From Isoetes taiwanensis (Eukaryota > Streptophyta > Lycopodiopsida > Isoetales > Isoetaceae): a stretch of 64,000 nt of DNA. Made by a program: the position numbers and the translations under genes. This document shows positions 1 to 9,559 of the stretch, piece by piece. Each line of letters starts with the position of its first letter. The stretch's first letter is position 1. The DNA is taken from assembly GCA_021234155.1 (NCBI GenBank), contig JAJEKV010000058.1, positions 7,434,992-7,498,991 of the forward strand. The letters run 5' to 3'. The notes under the pieces were generated by a model that ran no database searches, was not told where the DNA came from, and saw only the letters and a list, made by a program, of their open reading frames with translations.

Positions 1-862
1 ATCAGGCAACAATATATTCACTCCTTTCAAATACCCCCTCACAAATTTGTGCATAAACGAACATACGGCAGGGCCACATGAATGACCATCGGTTTGAAGA
101 GGCGTTCTAAAAATTTTCACAACATCTGAGGTTGTAAAGCTGAAATTATTGTGTCCAAACAATTCCAGGAACCTGCATTCAAAGTTTGTTGTCATTGTGC
201 CACAACAGCAAAATGCAATGAGCAAGCACTAACCTCTCAATATGTCTGCTTCTGCCATGCAAGCCCGAGCTATCAAAGTGATATATCCCTGGTTTATATC
301 TCTATGCGAGACACACGTGGCTTACAATCAGAAAACAGGTCCAGTGATGTCCATCACAAGCAGGCAGAAACATGTACTGGCACTTATCCAGATTCACATG
401 TTTCCTTATTGTTTTGTAACTATTTGTATCCTTAGACAATGTCGAGTGAAAAAGAGGGTCAAAGAAATGAAAGGGATGGTTCATTCGTTGGAGCATCAAG
501 TAGTATTCCATGTATCTGTAAACATATGCATATGATAGCACAATCCTGATGATCACAAATCAGATGAAAGTATCACCTTGAGAAGAGGAGGATCAATTGA
601 TCATTGAACCATTGCGTATTAGCTTCCAAAAATTTTATGTCGGTGGAGCTAATCACGACAGTTTCAGTTCCACTCAGCACCACTTCTAGATGTGTATTTG
701 GCTTTAGATAGACAGGGACTGCCGAAGCTCTATCATCTCTAGTTCTAAACACACACGAGAACATTTGCTCACAATCCATTCAAATATTTTAAATTGAAAA
801 AGTACAACACATATCATAGAAATTTTTTTACTTATATTGACTTTCAAAGAGTTTTACAAGAT
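1..862. other. No firm gene; one possible terminal exon
   Basis: Nothing recognisable in most of this stretch. On the minus strand an open stretch at 779-573 (68 codons, ending in a stop) lies just downstream of the HAD-domain exon of the neighbouring minus-strand relic and could be its last exon. Its residues match no family I know. Other short open frames here overlap in both strands and look random. Confidence 0.3.
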
Positions 863-2669
863 TCATTTATGAAAATACTTGTCGAGCATTTTCATGCAGT
901 TGCGCGACTCTTCAGAATCCCACATGTTCCACATTTGATGTTCCTTCACATAAGCTGGCACACTTTCTGCAGCCAGAAGTCCCTCCAGCCATAGTTTGAG
1001 TTGCTTCAAAAGGAAATTGGAATCCAACCTGTCGGGAGCAAAACTATTTGGACATATCATTGTGTTCGGCTGGTTAGCAGAACCCTTATATCTGCTGTCA
1101 TCTATCAACAATGTGTTTTTCACTTGGTATTTCCAGAATTTCTGATACACTTTGGACAGATCCTTAAGGAAAATTGGTTTATTAACCACTTTTAATTTTG
1201 TGTTGGTGCAGTCATCCTGATTCCAAATAAAAAGAAATCTGCCCTTATATTCCTGCAGCAACTTTCTCATCAACAAGTCAACATTACTCTTTAGCCATGC
1301 TGGACCACAATGCAATTTCAAATTTTGAAAAACACCATTCTAAGAACTCATGTAATCCAGGCCTGGAAACTGCTGCCTTTTGAAGGTTCAATTTCTGGAG
1401 GGTCACTTCTGGCTCGGCCGATGCAGGGATCCTCTCTTTCAAGTCATAAAACTTGCCTAAAATCCATTAAAATCCAGAACAAGGAGAATTTCAGTTAACC
1501 TCTTGGCTTTTCTTGGTTGAGGTTGTATTGGACTCGTTGAGCAGCCTGCATCTTGTCTAGGATCCGGAGTTTCTTTGTCAACATCATCACCTGCATCCGC
1601 ATTTGGCTCATGTTCAGCACCAAAACTTTTTTCTGGTAAAGGACCCCGTGCAGAATGAATCTCAAGGGAATTAATTTCCCCCCTAAAACAAATGCACTAG
1701 AAATCTCTTCGTGATGGCTTCCAGTTGCAGTAGCATTTATCTCTGTAAATAATTGAAATGAGGAAGACCACAGAAAAATACAAAAAAATAAGTTATGTGG
1801 CATCGATACTTATTTGATACGACAGTCCATTATCCAAATTTCGTTTTGGAGTCTCCACGCCGTCAGCAGCTGGGATTGACTTAGAAGTATCAAATGGGGT
1901 GAATTCTAGGTACAACCGGGAGGTATCTTGCAGTCTCATAACTGATCGAGGCGTGGATAACTGTTGGATATCCTTGGTCTCAAATTTCTGCAATTCTGCA
2001 AACACTAAGTCAGTAGACCTGTGACAACATCAGTAAACATTAGTTAAGGCACTTACTTGTGTCTATTGGTTCTTGTGGTACCACTCGAACACCAAAAGCC
2101 AAAAGCCATGTCTCAGTCATAATGTGGGCACAACTGGGGCTGCAGCAGGTTCTAGAGTGTCTGCAAAACAAATTCAAAATCAATAGAGTCTTTAGACGAG
2201 GGTTAGAGATGATAATATTTACCTCAAATGGTGTGATAGACATGGAATGTGATACTGGTGACTGCATTCTGCTATCACAACTGGCAACATTTTACCCTCC
2301 CATTTCAGACAACGTCCACAAAATGGACAACCTTCATCACCCTCTTCTTCTACCTCAGGAAGCATTGGAAGTGCAGGATCTAAAGGAGTGTCATGACCAC
2401 TACGTTCAGAAAAAATCTCAAATCTTTGCATTCGAGGTTGCAGCTCCAGCGCAGTAAGTCTTCACATGCCTTTAGCTCAATTTCAGTTTCTGCTAGTTCC
2501 TTATTTAATTGATTCAGCCCAAGCAACACTGTACCATTTAGCTCTTCATCCTTTAGTTCGCTTACAACCCGAACACCCTCTGCTGCTTTCGGATTTACTG
2601 TCATGATTGATTGCCATCTGTGCAAATCAGCTCTAATTTCTGATGCTTTATGCTTCATCAACTCAATCT

Positions 2670-2692
2670 TTCTATCTATCTATCTATCTATC
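2670..2692. repeat. (TCTA)n microsatellite
   Basis: About five to six perfect TCTA units between two coding-like stretches of the minus-strand relic, probably intronic. Confidence 0.9.
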
Positions 2693-2868
2693 TTTTGATA
2701 TCATTTTTCCTATCCTCATTTGCTTGCAATCGTTGCTTGCATCTATCAAACCTAGCTGATGTTGCAGCCAACCATTCCTTCACAAGTCTACCATAGTCTG
2801 CAAAACAAAACACTACGTATATGTCAGCCTCCTAACATAGTAAGCCACGTACTGATGGAAAACCACAA

Positions 2869-3370
2869 TCACACACCACACAACACAAGGTACTCTCTAC
2901 ACACCACCACATACCACACACCACACAATATATACTGCACAGTATACACCACACAACACGCTGTGGTAGTAGCAAGGAGTGGTGGGACATTGTGCAGGCT
3001 GGTGAAGTGTAGTAGTGGTGGTGGTGGGGTGTGGTGGTGGGGTTTGGTGGTGGTGGGGTGTGTTGTGGTGGTGGAGTGTGGTGTGGGACATGGTGGGGTG
3101 TGGTGGTGGGGTGTGGTGTGGTGGTAGTGGGGTGTGGAGGAGGGGTGTGGTGGTGGTGGATTGTGGTGTGGGACATGGTGGAGTCTGGTGGTGTGGTGTG
3201 GTGGTGGTGGGTGTGTGGTGGTGGTGGTGGAGTGTGGTGGTGTACGTGGTGGAGTGTGGTGGTGGTGGAGTGTAGTGGAGGGGTGTGGTGTGGGACATGG
3301 TGGAGTGTGACGGTGGGAGATGGTAGAGTGTAGTGGTGGGAGTTGGTGGGGTGTGGTGTGGGACATGGTG
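2869..3370. repeat. CA-rich then GT-rich minisatellite with opposite strand bias
   Basis: Positions 2869-2960 are built of CACCA/CACA words on the plus strand. From about 3005 to 3370 the plus strand switches to GTGGTGG/GGGGTGTGG words. A marker word GTGTGGGACATGGTGG recurs at 3081, 3166, 3288 and 3356, so part of the tract arose by irregular duplication. The two halves are roughly complementary. Long His/Pro/Thr-rich or Trp/Gly-rich open frames across it are composition artefacts. Confidence 0.9.
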
Positions 3371-4009
3371 GATGCCAACAACTCACCACTCACCAGACCA
3401 CACATACCTCATCTATCATTCTGGCATCCATTGCACGAAATACCCCACAGATGGCATCATAGAGACACAACATGACAATACAGCCAACATGATGCAAAAT
3501 GGTAGTAGACATACCTGATTCTTGAAGTGGATTTGATGTTACCTTTTCTGTGTTGATAGAAACAATCTAGGTCAAGCTTGAGATTTTTTTCTGTTGTAAC
3601 ACAACTAATAATTGAACATACATGCAATGGCATGTTTTGGTCTCAAAACATTTCTCTGCTTTTCTGTTTTGATTGTGAGTTCAGATTGAATGTGTGGTCT
3701 AGAGGAACCTGATTTGGTTTTTTCCCTATCATCTTCATCATCCCTCTCACTTTTACTATTTTCCTCCTCATCAGGTTGGATTTTCCTATGCTTTCTCTTG
3801 GGTCTAGAAGAACTGGTCTCTGCTTTCTCATCGGGAGTTTTATAATAATCCGAGAAGCTCTTTCAATTAACAGCCTCCCCCTTTATATGCAGATAATAAG
3901 CCACTGCCCAGGTTCCAGGAGCCATTCCACCCCATGTATGTGGCTTCCCTGTAATTCTTTTGTAAATTTGCATGAACTCTTTATATTGTTCATTGCTCAA
4001 ATTCTTCAC

Positions 4010-5039
4010 CTGTACAAGAAAACATATGCCCTAATTTTTCGATTTGAACAAAACATTTGGGGGAAAATACCTGTAGCCAGATTTATTTGGAACTCTGCAT
4101 GGAGCAATGTTGGCATAATAGAGTAAGTTTTATTATGGTTTTTTGAATAAGGAAAAGTGAATATCAGGACAATGGATAAGTGGTAAGTGAAGTAAGTGAA
4201 GTACATAAGTGCTAGATATACATCAATATGATAGCTAGACTTATGACTTCCTCGACATTTGAATTGTGATAATAATCTTCACCAGCAAGTTAGCCACTTC
4301 GACATGGTTAAATGGTATGGGCAACCTTGACAAAGGTATGACTTAAGTACATGTACAATAAATGTCATTTGGCATTGTTACCAGAATCACCATAACCAAA
4401 GGCGAGTGAACTTGGAGAACCCTTCCATAAAGGGTGTTGGGGCTCTCATTATCCTAATGCCTGCAGGGTATCTTTTTTTGAGTTCTAGAGGTTGTTCTGG
4501 GTTCTTATGGACGATAAAAAGTTTATCTTTATCTTTATTTTAAACAGATTGTGAATTAAGCTATAAGCAAGAAATAAGGAAAAGGTTGAGAGCTGAAATG
4601 AAAACCTTGGGATGCCAGAAGAAGATGTCTCATGGGTAACCTAGGACTCACCAAATGAGAAAGTTTCTCTACGGCAACGCTAGTAATACATCGGGAAGAT
4701 CATGGAGATGGTTAGGTTTTTACCATGGTATGTGCATGATGCAGTCCCTTTTTTTTCATTCAAAGGGGCTCCACTTGTTTGTTAGCTTAGTTGGAGATAT
4801 GAATCCCCACTTGGTGTGTTTATTTGGTTGCCCAGAGGACAAACCCTTGCTTAGGTGTTGGGTTGGAAGAATATCTCACTGCTGTACCAAACCAATGGTT
4901 TGAAAATTTTGGTATTGGGCGTTACTTGACGTGAAGCAACTGCGTTCGACTCCATTTATCACCCTAGCCATAATTTCTATCCGCCTGTAACTTTCTCTGT
5001 CTTACTGTTTTGCTTCCTTTGCAAGTCCACAACATTTTC
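4010..5039. other. No gene seen; possible LINE-type tail
   Basis: No coherent coding stretch. The run near 4515-4541 ending in TTTATCTTTATCTTTATTTT, after a stretch starting at about 4380, resembles the simple-repeat tail of a non-LTR element, but no coding part was found upstream. The stretch 4640-5039 may belong to the 5' part of LINE-A but was not readable. Confidence 0.3.
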
Positions 5040-5974
5040 AAATCATCTCGACTTTGAAGGTCACCTTGGTTTCAACTGCAACCTTCAGTTCTGTCAATCC
5101 AATGGGTCAAATCGCAAGCCATTACTTCTATTGGAGCACCACATTGCCAAAGATTGGTCTGACGTTTCAATGTGTTGGTGGTAGCAGCTGATCCAGCTAG
5201 TGCGGGAGTTGTCATAGGTTGGCAACCTGGTCCTTCACTTTCACTGAGGTGGATCATTTTAGCCAATGAGCTTTTCTCTTGTGAGAGGACCATGGAGCCC
5301 CTTATGGTCTTGTGAGCATTTGTGCTCATAACAAGCCTTATTAAAGAGCTTCATCATGGGCATCTTTATGGTCAAAGATGCTTAGTATCCAGGAGATTTC
5401 GTGAATTCTTGTCGAGGACTTCACTATGGTCGAATTGTTAGAGGATTGATTAGATGCCACCTCTAATATTGTGTTTGGATTTGAGCATCAACAATGGCAT
5501 CGTCTACTCCATGATTGCAACCTATCAAAGTTACATGGTGAAGGTGCTTTCATTTGGTGCAATGGTCAGATTGGTGGAGGTCGTGCAAGCTCTGGTTGGA
5601 TAGGGTGTACTAAAACAGTGAACATAGTTTTGGCATTCAAGTGTTTTTCGGTCCTGCCTTAGAGACAACTCAGTTTCAGTTCATCATCCAAATTCCCCTT
5701 GAGATGAACCTCTACTGCAGCATCATCTAGGGCCGACATGCTTCCGCTTGAATGTAAAATTCTTAATGCAGCCTTTCAAGAAGCTTTAAGGGCATTTGGA
5801 CAATGGCCTTTAGCCAACATCGAGAAATGGCCGCCATAGTAAATGCATTCGCAGCAGTCCAATCCTTTGTGAAACAATGGGATCGACAATCTGCAACAAC
5901 AGATTGTGCTTTATAGGATACTTTATATCAAGGTCTTCTTCTCTTGGGGCATCTTCTCCTAGGCATTCATGAGC
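5040..5974 (+). mobile_element. LINE-A, 5' part: decayed endonuclease region (interrupted)
   Basis: Plus-strand remains of an L1-type ORF2. In shifting frames one reads AGVVIGWQPGPSLSLRW (5200-5250), then EDFTMVELLED (about 5415-5450), which corresponds to the conserved GDFNM block of LINE AP-type endonucleases. FGFEHQQWHRLLHDCNL and FIWCNGQIGGGRASS (5478-5595) follow; these are typical of the region before the SDH motif in plant L1 elements. Stops and frameshifts show it is dead. The sequence stops exactly at the LTR element inserted at 5975, and reverse-transcriptase remains resume at 17890 on the same strand, so both parts are taken as one LINE. The 5' end was not found. Confidence 0.7.
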
Positions 5975-7576
5975 TGTGACGTTCCAACATAATATACGCC
6001 CCGAATACGTATATTATATTGCCACATCACCCGTACATGTCACGGATGACATGTACTTGCGAGACGTATAGGGTTGCACCTAGGGGGCAAGGGTTGCACC
6101 TAGGGGGCAACATTGAATGTTGTGCATGTTAAATAAACATACACAATTAATAACCCCATGGACCCCATTGCCAAATGGCTAAATCCCATTTGGCCAATAT
6201 CTAACCTAACCCTAAGGGTTTCTATAAAAGGGCTTTCCTCTTAAACCCTAAACCTTTCTTCTCTTTGCATTTTAGGGTTTTTCCTAGAGATCCCTTTCCT
6301 CTCTCGAAGTTCGGGGTTCTCTTGAGCCATTTCGCCAAGTCCGGACTTCAATCCGCATTCTTGAGCTCGGAAAGCCGGATTTGCACACTGTGATTATCGA
6401 TTAGCAGCCATCTTGGCAAGATCGGGGAGCATGGGGCCTTCCGAGGGTCGAGGGCGTGTCAAGGGGCAGGTATCTAGTTGTTACATTTGTGCAAAGCCGT
6501 CTTTGGGCAAGGCAATAGGCTGGTTTAGTATGTTAGATCAACTCTAGAGGCCTTATAGATCCAGAGATCATAAGCCCTAACTAAGGAACCTAACTCTGTT
6601 GTTTAGGTAGATAGATTAGATGATATTTCTATTTCTATTTCAGTTACGTGATGTTGTATGTATTTCACTCTGTGATCTCCATGTATTGGGAAGGGGGTAG
6701 AGACCTAAAGGCGTGTAGCGAGATGATCCTAGATAGCACCACTAGTTCCCAATTATATGCGGCGGTGCGTGAGCCCACAGGCGTGGGTGAAGGGGGCTAG
6801 GCAGGTTGATAAGGAGGAACTTGTCTCATCACGGGGTGACCCCCTCGGTAGTAAGGCCTATCGGGGGTCTCTGCAGGCTAGGCTTAATGGCTTGTCCCTT
6901 GCGTGTGGGCAAGGCATGAGCTCGACACTCGTGGGGTGGTGGATATGACCTTCCGGTGAGTTCAAGTCGAATCTGAGGCAAAGGGCCCTCTAGCCTTTGT
7001 GATGAGCATGGATGCCTGGAGGAGAGGCAACTCTCTTCCTGCCTCATCGGGCTGGGGAGATGCAACCCAAGAGTAGTAGCCCCCCTCGGCTATTCACGAG
7101 GCTACGGTCAAGTCCCAACACTTTTCAGCCTACTACCGCAAAGTGTGCACGGGAGGGGCGGATGGAGTGGACTACCCTAAGCCATGTTCTATGCCGACCA
7201 AATCCATTGCCATGAATTGCATGCGCAATGAACTCGGAGACCCTAGCCGCCGGTCATCCCCCTTGAGTCCGGAGCCACGGGTAGGATCTCCCCTTTGTTA
7301 TTGTTGCTATGAAGGTATTGTTATCTCTACGTGATATTGCTATCTCTATGGTGATTGTATTTGTTTTCATTGTTAGTTGTGCTCACCTTTGTTTATTCAC
7401 GCTTCCGCAGATAGGTCGACCGATGGAAGGCGGGTGAATGACACATCCATTCTTCCCCTTTGCTGGCTCATCCCGATGGGGAGTGGAGTGGTGGATGGCC
7501 CCCGCCGGTGTAGCCGCCGGGGGAATGCTCCTCGCCGAATACGATGTGGGCATCGTATAAGGAGTAGGGGCGTCCA
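5975..7576 (+). repeat. 5' LTR
   Basis: Aligns by eye along its whole length with 16267-17889. It carries a 20-bp tandem word GGGTTGCACCTAGGGGGCAA (two copies at about 6070-6110), a CCAAT word, a TATA box, and plant telo-box words (AAACCCTAA) near the presumed transcription start. The end near 7576 is set by the match to the 3' LTR end and is uncertain by a few bases. Confidence 0.88.
6222..6231 (+). promoter_or_regulatory. LTR TATA box with telo-box downstream
   Basis: CTATAAAAGG, with GGCCAAT about 25 bases upstream and AAACCCTAAACC about 15 bases downstream. The same arrangement is kept in the 3' LTR near 16514-16523. Transcription would start near 6255. Confidence 0.6.
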
Positions 7577-7579
7577 CGG

Positions 7580-7590
7580 TGGTATCGAGC
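7580..7590 (+). other. Primer binding site (tRNA-Met type)
   Basis: TGGTATCGAGC lies three bases inside the 5' LTR end. It matches the common plant primer site TGGTATCAGAGC, complementary to initiator tRNA-Met, with one base (A) missing. The missing base fits the general excess of one-base indels in this element. Confidence 0.7.
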
Positions 7591-7793
7591 ATGATCTTGG
7601 TAGACCGGGATCGAGCAGCGACCATTTTCCTTAGGACTAACGTGTAGACTTCCAGTCTTGGGAACAACCTCCCAAGCAAGAACCTCGAAAATTGGGAAAA
7701 TGTTTTCCCAATTGTAGTGAAAACAATAGGTTAATGCTAAGAGTAGTGATAAGTTTTAGCAAAAACCCAACCTAAAATGGCCAAAAGAGGTGA

Positions 7794-9141
7794 CCCCTCA
7801 CGAGTGCGCTTGAGACCAATTTGGTTTGCAAACCGATTCGACCGGGCGCCTTTGTGGTGAGTGGTGGACCCATGTTGACCTAGTTAGATGTATAATTTAG
7901 CTAAACTAATGGTGCGATTCAGCTTATCTCCTTGATTCTAGCTAGTTTTGCATATTATAACACTAAGAAACCCCTTGTAAATTGAAAATTGGACCCCAAA
8001 AGAGGTGACCCCTCACGAGTGCCTGAGACCAATTTGGTTTGCAAACCAATTCGACCCTGGCGCACTGTGTGAGTGGTCAAAACTTTGAACCTTCGTAACT
8101 TGAGTTATACAGCTCCAAATCGCCTGAAATTTGTTGCGTTAGGACCATTAAAGAGTCTAGAATCCATTTATGACCTCAAATTAGGCTAAAAATATTATAA
8201 TCCTCCTCAAAATGACCAAAATAGGTCAAACCCTAAATTCTGTCTCCCAAACTACAGTTTATTTAGAAATAGAAGCACTAGCTTTTAAGGTACAAGGCTA
8301 GAGCCACAGAAGGGCAAGAAGCACGACTTTTGAAGACATTGAAGACCCAGGCGACCCAAGAGAGGAAGCACTATGGCAAATACCTCTACAAACGAAGCGA
8401 GCAGTATAGGGCACAACCGACCTATCAACAATCTTCATCGAATGGAAGACATACGTTAATCATCTGCATGAAGAACCTTCTCGACTATCAAGAACTCGGG
8501 TGCAACATCCACGAGCTCTCAGCAGAAAGAAGATTGCTAGTTTATTGTAAATATAAATTTATATTTTGATCATGTTAATATGTTAAATCAGGTGTAAATA
8601 GAATGTGTTACTAAGTTCTGCAGTTGGAATTAACAAAGTTGGAGCAAAACTCAGTGTTTTTGGCCCCACCCCTCACAGAGTGCGCCCAGGCCACTTAGGA
8701 TTATATTCCTAAGCGCCCAAGACCGTGTGAGTGGTCAACTAATCGATCTATGCCAAAACTTGTCCAAATGCGTAAAGTAAGCACACCATTCGACTCACTC
8801 ACCATAATTAGTAGGATTTGAACCCTAGTTTGTAGAAATTGCCCAACCCTAACTCACATGGAGCCCCACCCCAGCAGAGCGCCTGCACCAATTCGGTTTG
8901 CAAACCGATTCGACCCTGGCGCACTGTGTGAGTGGTCGACCCCAAATCTGGGCCAAAAACTTATCCAAATGAAGCAAGTAAGGGCTCAATCCGATCTATC
9001 TCGACGAGATATGCAGGATTTCACCCTTAGTTTGCATGTTTGGCATCATCCTCGACCCAAACAGGGCCCCACCCCTCACAGAGTGCGCCCAGGCCACTTA
9101 GGATCATATTCCTAACTGCCTCTCGCGCACTGTGTGAGTGG
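7794..9141 (+). repeat. Tandem array of ~200-bp units, each with a long hairpin
   Basis: Five related hairpins start near 7794, 8011, 8671, 8873 and 9074. Each begins CCTCAC(A)GAGTGCGC and ends GCGCACTGTGTGAG, and these arms pair (13 of 14 pairs at 9075-9139). Inside is a second inverted repeat of one of two kinds: GGTTTGCAAACC (first, second and fourth) or CTTAGGA...TCCTAAG (third and fifth). The spacers are also alike (gtggtc..., ...ccaaaacttgtccaaat..., ...cccta...), so the array grew by tandem duplication. Spacings are about 215, 202 and 201 bp; the 660-bp gap in the middle holds a spacer-like stretch near 8210 without a hairpin. It lies between primer site and presumed gag, that is, in the RNA leader. 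Confidence 0.8.
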
Positions 9142-9316
9142 TCACACCAAAATTGCCCCAATTTGTCCACACTTTCCCCAAATTAGATAGAATTTGTTGC
9201 AATAGGATCCTTAGAATGTACTCTTTAGCTTGATTAGCTTGTCTTGTGCTTAGCAATACCTTAGAATCCTAGATTTTCCTTTATCCAATTTTTTTTCTAA
9301 AATTAGGGTTTTTGCC

Positions 9317-9326
9317 TATAAGTAGA
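9317..9326 (+). promoter_or_regulatory. Second promoter-like TATA inside the element
   Basis: TTAGGGTTTTTGCCTATAAG is followed by a C-rich leader and ATG (about 9434) opening a 21-codon frame. The stretch 9290-9440 looks like an ordinary plant promoter and 5' leader rather than retroelement body. It could be a captured host promoter or the gag leader. Confidence 0.35.
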
Positions 9327-9559
9327 CCACAACCCTCATTTGCATCCTACACCTTTGCTCCTCGCTCCAAGCCGATTTTTCAGCTCCCAGAGGCGCTCCT
9401 TCATCTGTTTGATATCCCCAGCAGCTCTAGCATCATGGCAACCATCAATGCTATTCCCTATTTTACTAGGACATTATGGCTGAGTTCCATGCAAAGATAG
9501 GTCCTTCTCTAGTAGAACTTCCCCCTTGCATAGGATACTTTAGGACAGCCTTAAGATAG

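Larger units (their letters stand above)
863..4009 (-). pseudogene. Decayed multi-exon gene: RING-like half finger plus FCP1/HAD-type phosphatase domain
   Basis: Read 5' to 3' on the minus strand. A splice acceptor at about 4009 opens a coherent stretch (starting VKNLSNEQYKEF, with the later words GMAPGTWAVAYYLHIKG) that runs into a charged, disordered segment to about 3600; it has an in-frame TGA near 3868. A coiled-coil-like stretch follows (2661-2440), then a C-x2-C-x17-C-x-H-x2-H-x2-C pattern (2330-2225), the first half of a RING-H2 finger. After an acidic linker comes an FCP1/HAD domain at about 1475-863: LLVLDFNG as the motif I block, RPGLHEFLEWCFSKF, ALWSS, then NTLLIDDS as the late aspartate motif and SVPAYV. 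These blocks are known from plant HAD proteins of the NLI-interacting-factor group. Frames change near 2440, 1465 and 1300, so as read the gene is broken. The finger-plus-phosphatase fusion is an inference from order and strand; they could be two genes. Confidence 0.55.

Noticed and set aside
2832-3405. Open frames of 130-185 codons rich in His, Pro and Thr (minus) or Trp, Gly and Val (plus)
   Set aside because: They lie entirely within the GT/CA minisatellite, exist in several frames on both strands and have no non-repeat part.
7794-9141. CRISPR-like array of repeats and spacers
   Set aside because: Plant nuclear context; units and spacers are homologous to each other, the repeats are too long and variable, and they lie in a retrotransposon leader.
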